Source: Comamonas sp. Y33R10-2 (lineage in GTDB: Bacteria > Pseudomonadota > Gammaproteobacteria > Burkholderiales > Burkholderiaceae_C). From it: DNA of 64,000 bases. The notes beneath the pieces are model-generated. The model was not told the origin of the DNA. It searched no databases and saw nothing but the letters and a program-made list of their open reading frames with translations. The position numbers and the translations under genes are program-made. The stretch lies in NCBI RefSeq assembly GCF_019355935.1, contig NZ_CP079925.1:3596001-3660000 (forward strand), in the 5' to 3' direction. Shown here in pieces: positions 45,789 through 53,732 of this stretch (its first letter is position 1; each line of letters opens with the position of its first letter).

Positions 45789-48098
45789 TCAAACTAGTGT
45801 TTTTAGCTTTGATGAATGAAGCGCCTGCAGCACCTTGTCTGGGGTGAAGGGCACTTCGTAAAAGCGCTGGCCTGTGGCGTCAAACAAGGCATTGGCCAGT
45901 GCGGCAGGGCCGGGCACGGAGGCCGATTCTCCGGCGCCCAAGGGCGGCTCGCTTTGCCTGTCCATGAGCAAAACCTCAATCGGCGGAATTTGCTGAAAGC
46001 CGATGATGGGGTAGCTGCCCCACTCACGGCTGGCTGCGCCTTGTGCGTTGAACTGGACTTGCTCCATCAGGCTGCGGCTTAGGGTCTGGATGACGTTGCC
46101 GTGAATTTGGTGCTGCACGCCAGCGGGGTTGACCATCATTCCCGTGTCTTGCCCTAAAACGATGCGTTTGACGGTGATGACGCCCGTTTCTGGGTGAACG
46201 CTGATGTCAATCACCCATGCCGCCCAAGCTGCACCAAAACCGGGAAAGCGGCTGTGAATATAGCGAGCGTAGGCTACGCCTCGGCCATGCAGCAGACCGT
46301 CTTCTGCGGGGGTGCCTCGGCTGCCGGCTGCGCCCGCAAGCCAGCTGGCTTTATCGGCAGTGGCTTGAATGAGCTCAATGGCGCGCTGGTCGTCTAAGTT
46401 CTGAATGCGGTAAGCCACAGGGTCTGCATGGGCGGCGTGGGCTAGCTCATCAATCATGCAGTCATGCGCAAAGGAGTTGGGCATGGCAGATACCCCGCGA
46501 ATCCACGAGGAGCGCACCAGCGGCGCCATATCGTGGCAGCGCACTTGCTGGCTGGGGTAGCGGTAGGGCGGCACGGCAGTGCGGTCGCCCATCTCCAGAG
46601 TTCGCGGCACACCTGAGACTTTGCCCGTCAGCAGCAGGGCCATCAGGGGCGCGTCGTTGGAGGGGTAGCTCACTGCAAAATCGTAGTTCAGCAGCTTGCC
46701 TTGTGCATCGATGCAGGCCTGCACATCCATGAGCTGGGCTGTGCCCTTGGGGTCCCATTGATTTTCTTGTTCTCGCGTGAGTTGCACACGCACCGGGGTG
46801 CCAACGGCCATCGATAAAAGAGCTGCATCGGCGCAGACATCGTCAGCGCAATTGCGGCCGTAGCAGCCTGCAGCTTCCATGCGCACAATTTCAATGTTTC
46901 CCTCGCCGAGCTGCACCAAACGGTTGAGGTCGGTGCGCAGCATGTGCGGGTTTTGGGTTCCGGCCCAGATGGTGAGTTGGCCTTTTTGAAAGCTGGCGAC
47001 TGCGCAAGATGGGCCAATGGAGGCGTGCATCTGGTAAGGCCAGACATAGCTGCGCTTGAGGGCGATGCTCTCACCGGCGCTGCTTGCGACCGGCTGATCC
47101 ACCAAAGGGCGCAAGCTGCTGGGGTTGGCGCGAATGGCTTTGCTAAGGTCGCCAAGGTCAGGCGCTGGTGGAATACTTTTCCACTGCACTTTAAGAGTGC
47201 GCATGGCTTCAATGGCTTGCTCTTCGCGGTCTGCGACCACGCCCACGAAGTCACCCTGAACCACGACTTGGACGCGCCCGGCCAGGTGCTCTACCGATGA
47301 GTGATCCACATTCAGCAGGCATTGGCCGATGAAGTCACCACCATCGCGCCCGGGGTGAGGGGGGCGAATGACACGGCCGTGGCGCATGCCGGGCAGGCGC
47401 ACATCGTGCACAAAGCTCAGTTGCCCTGTGGCCTTGGCGGGGATGTCAACGCGGGCGGTGCTGCGACCGACGATTTGATATTCCTCACTGGGCTTGAGCT
47501 TAACTTCCTGGTCTGGCGCTGCCAGCGTGAGTGGTGTGTTGGGCTGCTGGGCCAGCAATTGCCCAAAGCTGATCTGCCGCTCATCGTTAGGGCGTTTGAG
47601 GTAGATATTGCCTTGGCGTGTGCTTAGATATTGGACTTGGCAGTCAAAATGTATGGCAGCTAGAGCCAGCAAATGCTCGCGTGCCTGAGCGGCGGCGCGG
47701 CGCAGTGGAATGGCGGAGATTTGAATGCTGGCGCTGGCAATCGTAGGCCCTTGATTGGGCGCGGCACTGGTGTGGCCGAGCACCATGTGCACCTGCGGTA
47801 TCTCCACGCTGAGCTCTTCAGCCACGATTTGCGTAAGCGCTGTGCGTATGCCGGTGCCTAAGTCCACGTGGCCGTTGAAGGCCAGAATCTGCCAGTCATC
47901 TGCGCTGGCTTTCGGGGCGTTGCCCGTGCCTGCCAAGATCGCCACAAAAATCTCTGCATTCGACTGCACATAGTCTGTTGCACTGCCGGGTTGACCTGCT
48001 GCGGGCTTAGGTGGGGCCACAGGCTGGCGAACCACGAGCAAGGTTGCAGGACGTGAGTGCAACTGCTGGTGCAGAGCTTGCGGGTCAGGGAGATTCAT
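45789..48098 (-). CDS. molybdenum-binding catalytic subunit of nicotinate dehydrogenase (NicB/IorB-like)
   Basis: About 769 residues of the aldehyde-oxidase/isoquinoline-oxidoreductase large-subunit family. The N-terminal molybdopterin half contains FNGHVDLGTGIRTALTQ, followed by a hammerhead domain (PAKATGQLSFVHDV to about 290). The second half contains the pterin-loop-like AAGCYGRNCADDVC, SSWIRGVSAMPN and the catalytic glutamate motif EPPLGAGES near the C-terminus. It has no heme or [2Fe-2S] site, so it needs NicA and a cytochrome partner. It is the last gene of the nicE-nicD-nicX-nicF unit, after a 130-bp gap with a stem-loop. I infer it hydroxylates nicotinate at C6. Start taken as the ATG at 48098; a GTG six codons upstream is possible. 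Confidence 0.85.
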   Translation of the reverse strand: MNLPDPQALHQQLHSRPATLLVVRQPVAPPKPAAGQPGSATDYVQSNAEIFVAILAGTGNAPKASADDWQILAFNGHVDLGTGIRTALTQIVAEELSVEIPQVHMVLGHTSAAPNQGPTIASASIQISAIPLRRAAAQAREHLLALAAIHFDCQVQYLSTRQGNIYLKRPNDERQISFGQLLAQQPNTPLTLAAPDQEVKLKPSEEYQIVGRSTARVDIPAKATGQLSFVHDVRLPGMRHGRVIRPPHPGRDGGDFIGQCLLNVDHSSVEHLAGRVQVVVQGDFVGVVADREEQAIEAMRTLKVQWKSIPPAPDLGDLSKAIRANPSSLRPLVDQPVASSAGESIALKRSYVWPYQMHASIGPSCAVASFQKGQLTIWAGTQNPHMLRTDLNRLVQLGEGNIEIVRMEAAGCYGRNCADDVCADAALLSMAVGTPVRVQLTREQENQWDPKGTAQLMDVQACIDAQGKLLNYDFAVSYPSNDAPLMALLLTGKVSGVPRTLEMGDRTAVPPYRYPSQQVRCHDMAPLVRSSWIRGVSAMPNSFAHDCMIDELAHAAHADPVAYRIQNLDDQRAIELIQATADKASWLAGAAGSRGTPAEDGLLHGRGVAYARYIHSRFPGFGAAWAAWVIDISVHPETGVITVKRIVLGQDTGMMVNPAGVQHQIHGNVIQTLSRSLMEQVQFNAQGAASREWGSYPIIGFQQIPPIEVLLMDRQSEPPLGAGESASVPGPAALANALFDATGQRFYEVPFTPDKVLQALHSSKLKTLV

Positions 48099-48185
48099 GA
48101 ATACGGGCGGGTGCAAAACGGGGCGAGTCTTCAGCAGGGGCTGAAGCTGATTTGAGGCAGAGGTACAGATGTGCAGAGCTAGGCA

Positions 48186-48219
48186 GCACGAGCAAGCCTC
48201 TTATCAAGGCTTGCCGTGC
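48186..48219 (-). other. stem-loop between nicF and the molybdenum-subunit gene
   Basis: GCACG-A-GCAAGCC pairs with GGCTTGC-CGTGC (12 bp with one bulged base) in the 130-bp gap. No T run follows on the minus strand, so it may be a processing or stability site rather than a terminator. Confidence 0.6.
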
Positions 48220-48228
48220 CCTCAACTC

Positions 48229-48882
48229 TTACTGGCTAAGTGCGCTGGTCTGCGCAATGGCCTGCACCATGGGCATGACGGCAGCGTATTTTTGCGCCAT
48301 GTCGAACAGGTTGGCTTCATGCGGGCCAATAGCGCGGTCGCCGCAGCAGTCAGAAACGACCAGAGGTCTGAAGCCGGACTGCATGGCATCGACCACGCTA
48401 GAGCGCACGCAGCCGCTGGTCACGCAGCCAGCTACCAGCAAAGTCTGCACGCCGCGCTGAGCCAGCCATGGGGCGAGCATGGTGCCAAAGAAGGCCGAAG
48501 GCGTGCTCTTGCGCACCACATATTCGCCAGCAGCAGGAGCGAGTTCATCGACGATGGCGCTGGCGGGGCTGTCCTCTTTGAGGGTGAGCATGCCGGGCAC
48601 TTTGAGGCAGAAGATGTTGCTGTCTGCATCGTCGTCTGAAAACACAATGCGGCTGTGCGCCACCGGCCAGCCTTGGGCGCGGGCGTGCGCCAGCAGGTAC
48701 TGGGTTTGCTCAATGGCTTGGGGGATATTGCCACCGCCGAACACGGCAGGGTCTGCAAAGCCGTTCACGAAGTCGATGATGAGCAGGCCAAACGGGGCTT
48801 TCAGGGGCAGTGGTGTGCCAAAGCCCTGACGTGCATAGGCGGAGATGTCGCCCGAAATATTCTCACTGGGAATGGTTTGCAT
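48229..48882 (-). CDS. nicF: maleamate amidohydrolase
   Basis: A 217-residue isochorismatase-fold enzyme that hydrolyses maleamate to maleate and ammonia. The catalytic triad is visible as Asp37 (IIDFVNGF), Lys125 (VVRKSTPSAF) and Cys158 (VTSGCVRSS), with the family cis-peptide VAGCVTSGC. I use the ATG at 48882; a TTG twelve bases upstream is also possible. It follows nicX by 36 bp in the nicotinate operon and completes nitrogen release from the ring. Confidence 0.93.
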   Translation of the reverse strand: MQTIPSENISGDISAYARQGFGTPLPLKAPFGLLIIDFVNGFADPAVFGGGNIPQAIEQTQYLLAHARAQGWPVAHSRIVFSDDDADSNIFCLKVPGMLTLKEDSPASAIVDELAPAAGEYVVRKSTPSAFFGTMLAPWLAQRGVQTLLVAGCVTSGCVRSSVVDAMQSGFRPLVVSDCCGDRAIGPHEANLFDMAQKYAAVMPMVQAIAQTSALSQ

Positions 48883-48918
48883 GGGGGTGCTCAAAAATAG
48901 GGGCTCAAAAATCGGAGC

Positions 48919-49992
48919 TCACAAGAATTTCTTGCGGCGACTCGCTTGTGCAAGGCCGAAATCGTCTTGCACCACGCCGTCAATCACGGTGTATTCCGCG
49001 TCAATGGCGACGGAGCAGTTGCGCATGGGGATGTCGATGTGACACGCCGTGGTGCGGCTGCCTCCCGCTTCGTTGTTGGGGCCCATGGACCACAGGAAGT
49101 TGCCCTCAAAGGCGCGCGCATCCATGCCAATATGGGTTTCCTTGTTGTAGTGAGCCAGCATGGACCAGTGCGCCCGTGGCTGCAGACCCCAGCCGATATG
49201 CGAGACGGCATAGGCTTGCGGGTCTTCATACGATGCCATGTACTCCTTGAGCAAATCGGCCTGCAGGCCGCCTTGAATGCTGGTGACAAAGCCGTCTTTG
49301 ACCAGCAACTCAATGGGCTCGCTCACATAGTCTTTCATGGGCAAGAGAATGTCGCCTCTGTCCAAAATGATGCGACCTTGGCTTTGACCTTCGTTAGGCC
49401 AGGTCAGCACAAAGCCGCTGGGCCAGTGGTCCCAGCGGCCGGGCTCATCGACAAAACCGTATTCGCTGATGGCGGGGAACTCGCCGAGCTGGCATAGCAA
49501 ATCGGTGCCAGCAGCCGAGGTAATGCGCATTTGCTTGGCGGCTGAAATGCGCTTTGCCGCGGCTTGTACCCGCAGGCGATCGGCTTCGGTGGGCACGAGG
49601 CGACACAGCACTTCCGGGGGCTCAATGGCCAGCAAAATTTTGGTGCCGGTCTTCAAGATGTCGTGCTGCTCGGGGGAGAACAACAAGGTCATCAAGTCCA
49701 GCACCAGATCGCTTTCCTTGAGGGCGGCGATGGCGGCGTTATTGCCGGTCAGCGGCGTGACGCCAAGGTAGGCCAGAGAGTCCCGGCTCAGCGATTTCTC
49801 GGCATTGACGGGCGGAAGATCCAATCGATTGAGGCGCGCACCCATATCGCTGGCGGCGGTGATGGCGCAGCGCAGTGTTTGTGGGTGCGTGTCTGCACCG
49901 GTCAGAATCGTTACCGTCTGTCCGGGCTGCATTTTGGAGAGGCTCAGTACCTGTTTCCAGGCGTTCACAAGGTCGATATCACTGACGGACAT
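48919..49992 (-). CDS. nicX: 2,5-dihydroxypyridine 5,6-dioxygenase
   Basis: A 357-residue mononuclear Fe(II) dioxygenase opening 2,5-dihydroxypyridine to N-formylmaleamate. His265 (VSHIGWG), His318 and Asp320 (ACHIDIP) fall at exactly the numbers I recall for the iron ligands of Pseudomonas putida NicX, and Glu177, His189 and Arg293 are also at the recalled positions of pocket residues. This gapless match supports both the start and the function. Position 105 is Phe; I recall a His there in the P. putida enzyme but cannot confirm it. It lies between nicD and nicF. Confidence 0.95.
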   Translation of the reverse strand: MSVSDIDLVNAWKQVLSLSKMQPGQTVTILTGADTHPQTLRCAITAASDMGARLNRLDLPPVNAEKSLSRDSLAYLGVTPLTGNNAAIAALKESDLVLDLMTLLFSPEQHDILKTGTKILLAIEPPEVLCRLVPTEADRLRVQAAAKRISAAKQMRITSAAGTDLLCQLGEFPAISEYGFVDEPGRWDHWPSGFVLTWPNEGQSQGRIILDRGDILLPMKDYVSEPIELLVKDGFVTSIQGGLQADLLKEYMASYEDPQAYAVSHIGWGLQPRAHWSMLAHYNKETHIGMDARAFEGNFLWSMGPNNEAGGSRTTACHIDIPMRNCSVAIDAEYTVIDGVVQDDFGLAQASRRKKFL

Positions 49993-50022
49993 GCTGCTTT
50001 CCTGTCGTTCTCGGTGGAGTGG

Positions 50023-50862
50023 TTAGCGCACTGGGGCGCCCAGGAAATCACCAAACGCGGCGTAAAAGCCGGCTTCGTTATCCCAAGGGATCATGTGACC
50101 TGCATTGGCAACTCTGGTGTGCAGAGTTTGTGGGGCCAGTTGCTGCCATTCAGCGACATCACTGTCGCGAACCACATCACCGCGCTCAGCCGTAATGAGC
50201 AGCATGGGCAGCTTGATGCTTGGCAGGTTGGCGTGGATGTCGTCGGCTCCAAAGTCTTCAAAGCTTTGCACAATGGCGCTCTCATAGCAGGTGTGCAGCC
50301 ATTGCGCGCGCAGCTGGCGTTGCTCCAGCGTCCAGCTGGGGCAGAACTTGAGCATGTCTTGTGCATCCATGCCTTCATTGGCTTGGCGAATCGAGTCCAC
50401 ATACCAAGGCAAAGCCGCAGGGTAAGCGCGGCGCTCGGGGCCGGAAACGGGAGGGTCCACAATCACCAGCTTGCTCAGACCTGCAGGCTGGCTGCTGGCT
50501 GCGCGAATGGCAATGCGACCGCCCATGGAGTGGCCGACCAGTGCGTAGTTTTGCAGTCCTAGGGCTTGGGCAAACTCCACGACATCGGCCGCTTGTGCGT
50601 TCAGGCCGTAGTCCAGTCCGGGGCCTGAGGAGGAAAGTCCGCGCCCGCGCACATCAAGCACGTAGGTGTCGAACTGCTGGCCAAGGTGTTCGGCCACAAA
50701 GCCCCATGTCACCGCTGGGCTGGTGATGCCGGGGATCAGGATGACGGCGGAGCGCTGCGCGCGCGTGCCATCGCTGCCGCCATAGCGCAGATAGTGCTGA
50801 CGGATGCCATTGGCGTGAATTTGAGCGCCATATTGAAAGCAAGACTGAGAAGCTTGTGTCAT
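50023..50862 (-). CDS. nicD: N-formylmaleamate deformylase
   Basis: A 279-residue alpha/beta-hydrolase producing maleamate and formate. The nucleophile is Ser112 in VGHSMGGRIA, the oxyanion region is IPGITSPAVTWG, and the catalytic His is in NAGHMIPWDN near the C-terminus. The order nicE-nicD-nicX-nicF with gaps of 18-36 bp shows a tight operon. No formate dehydrogenase of the usual type accompanies it. Confidence 0.93.
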   Translation of the reverse strand: MTQASQSCFQYGAQIHANGIRQHYLRYGGSDGTRAQRSAVILIPGITSPAVTWGFVAEHLGQQFDTYVLDVRGRGLSSSGPGLDYGLNAQAADVVEFAQALGLQNYALVGHSMGGRIAIRAASSQPAGLSKLVIVDPPVSGPERRAYPAALPWYVDSIRQANEGMDAQDMLKFCPSWTLEQRQLRAQWLHTCYESAIVQSFEDFGADDIHANLPSIKLPMLLITAERGDVVRDSDVAEWQQLAPQTLHTRVANAGHMIPWDNEAGFYAAFGDFLGAPVR

Positions 50863-50880
50863 TGAATGCTCCTCTTGTGC

Positions 50881-51651
50881 TTACAGCTTTTCGGGTGCGT
50901 ATGCACCAGACAGCAATGCGCCGGCGCCGGGCACCACAGGATCAAGACCTAGCTCTGTGAGGATGGAGTAGGTGGTGGCGATGGCGGCCGTCAGCACGGG
51001 CTTGCCAGTCATTGCCTCGACCTCAGAGACGGCAGGAAGAGATGGCATTTGCACGCAGGCAGACAAAACGATGACGTCTGCATCTGCATAGTTCATGCTG
51101 GCCACGATGCCGGGCAGCTTGGCGGGGTCGTGACGGCCCACGTCCAGGTTGTCTGGGATTTCTAGAGCGCGCCAGTCAACGATCTCGAAGCCTTCAGCGG
51201 CGATGTAGTCCATGACCAGTTTGGTCAAAGGAATCATGTAAGGCGCAACCAAGGCGATTTTTTTGGCCTTCATCACTTTGAGTGCCTCTACCAAAGCGCC
51301 AGCACTGGTAATGACGGGAGCAGTTGCGCCGTTGTCCACAGTGCGCTCGGTCAGGCGCTTTTGCGATTCACGGTGATAGCCGTGACCCATGGCCATGATG
51401 GCGACCAAGCAGGCATAGCCCAGAACATCTACGCGCGCATCGCTCAGTTCTAGCGCGCAGCGGTCGCTTTCAGCATCCATGGCGGCCAGCTCTTCCTTGA
51501 CGACCTTCTTCATGCGCATGCGGCTGGAGTGAAAGGTGAAGCGGTCGTTGGGGCGCAGTGTGGAGTGGGCGTTCAGCATGGCCGGAACTTCAGTCTCCAT
51601 CGTGGTGTTGGAGCTGGGAACGATCTGGCCGATACGGTATGTCTTAGTCAT
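50881..51651 (-). CDS. nicE: maleate cis-trans isomerase
   Basis: A 256-residue Asp/Glu-racemase-fold enzyme turning maleate into fumarate, the entry to the TCA cycle. The two catalytic cysteines are Cys81 (GYACLVAIM) and Cys199 (LSACVQMPS). PSSNTTMETE at the N-terminus is the substrate-binding signature. It is the first gene of the minus-strand operon and starts 17 bases from a palindromic candidate NicR operator. Confidence 0.95.
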   Translation of the reverse strand: MTKTYRIGQIVPSSNTTMETEVPAMLNAHSTLRPNDRFTFHSSRMRMKKVVKEELAAMDAESDRCALELSDARVDVLGYACLVAIMAMGHGYHRESQKRLTERTVDNGATAPVITSAGALVEALKVMKAKKIALVAPYMIPLTKLVMDYIAAEGFEIVDWRALEIPDNLDVGRHDPAKLPGIVASMNYADADVIVLSACVQMPSLPAVSEVEAMTGKPVLTAAIATTYSILTELGLDPVVPGAGALLSGAYAPEKL

Positions 51652-51667
51652 TTCTCAATCGCTTAAT

Positions 51668-51683
51668 GAAGTGTGTACGCTTC
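51668..51683. promoter_or_regulatory. candidate NicR operator at the nicE promoter
   Basis: GAAGTGTGTACGCTTC, a 16-bp near-palindrome with one mismatched pair class, 17 bases before the nicE start. It shares GTxTACGCTT with the site near nicC. Confidence 0.55.
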
Positions 51684-51803
51684 TATTAAGCAATTAAAGT
51701 GCCATGTTATGCGCTCTAATTTTATATAAAAAGTTCATTATTAGTGCATAAGGGCACCAGTATGGTGCGATTATTTATAGTCTATTCACTGATTTGGTGA
51801 TTT

Positions 51804-51833
51804 TTGATAAAAAACAAATAGAGCGTATACGCT
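51804..51833 (+). promoter_or_regulatory. nicC promoter with overlapping candidate NicR operator
   Basis: TTGATA (51804-51809), 16-nt spacer, TATACG (51826-51831). The perfect palindrome AGCGTATACGCT (51822-51833) covers the -10 element, the arrangement expected for repression by a MarR-type protein. The surrounding 51652-51926 region is AT-rich and has no gene. Confidence 0.6.
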
Positions 51834-51878
51834 TTAAGTTTGTGGAAAGTTGGCACGCTTCATGCTGATAGTGATTAA

Positions 51879-53084
<1,206 letters not shown>

Positions 53085-53097
53085 ATAAGCCGCTTTA

Positions 53098-53148
53098 GGC
53101 CAATTTATTGGCCATAGCTGTGGCAAAGGTCCTCAAGCCTTTGCCACA
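53098..53148 (+). other. two stem-loops between nicC and nicA
   Basis: GGCCAA-TTTA-TTGGCC (53098-53113) and TGTGGCAAAGG, 8-nt loop, CCTTTGCCACA (53119-53148). Both are perfect; neither has a clear T run. They may set the nicC to nicAB expression ratio. Confidence 0.65.
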
Positions 53149-53180
53149 CTTAGCCCTGTGATTAGCAGGGAGTGAATTGA

Positions 53181-53732
53181 ATGTGTGAGAGTGGGTATCA
53201 GTTGACTGACGCAGCGCAAATACGATCGGATAGCGAGCAGCAAGCGCCTTGCATCCCGTTATATGTGAACGGGAAAAGGTGTGAGGTTCAGGCATCGCCG
53301 CGCACGGCCTTGCTGCATGTGCTGCGCAACGATCTTGAACTCAACGGCCCCAAATATGGCTGCGGTTTGGGTGAGTGCGGTGCCTGCACGGTTTTGGTCG
53401 ATAGCGTGGCGGCTCGCTCTTGCGTGGTACCTCTGCGTGTCGCAGTGGGCCGTGAAGTAACTACGCTTGAAGGCCTTGGTAGTTTTGAGCAGCCGGGCCC
53501 GACCCAGCAAGCTTTTATCCAGTGTCAGGCAGCGCAATGCGGCTACTGCCTGAACGGAATGATCATGACGGTAGAGGCCTTGCTGCGCCGCAACCCCAAT
53601 CCGTCAGAAGAAGAAATTCGCAGCGAACTGCACTACAACCTTTGCCGCTGCGGAACCCATGTCGAAATCATGCAGGCGGCATTAATGGCTGTGCAACTGC
53701 GCCAGCGCGCTCAACAAGCAAAGGGGTTGTGA
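53181..53732 (+). CDS. nicA: nicotinate dehydrogenase [2Fe-2S] subunit
   Basis: A 183-residue small subunit of the molybdenum hydroxylase. The plant-type cluster ligands are in YGCGLGECGACTVLV with a later Cys (about 60-81), and the second cluster ligands are in QCGYCLNG and NLCRCGTH, four cysteines in each set. It has a 25-residue N-terminal extension compared with the shortest relatives. AGGGAG precedes the ATG. Its stop overlaps the nicB ATG by one base (TGATG), so they are translationally coupled. It passes electrons from the molybdenum site towards the hemes. Confidence 0.94.
   Translation: MCESGYQLTDAAQIRSDSEQQAPCIPLYVNGKRCEVQASPRTALLHVLRNDLELNGPKYGCGLGECGACTVLVDSVAARSCVVPLRVAVGREVTTLEGLGSFEQPGPTQQAFIQCQAAQCGYCLNGMIMTVEALLRRNPNPSEEEIRSELHYNLCRCGTHVEIMQAALMAVQLRQRAQQAKGL

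Noticed and set aside
53522..53731. Upstream extension of nicB
   Set aside because: It lies within nicA in another frame; the ATG overlapping the nicA stop (TGATG) is the natural coupled start.
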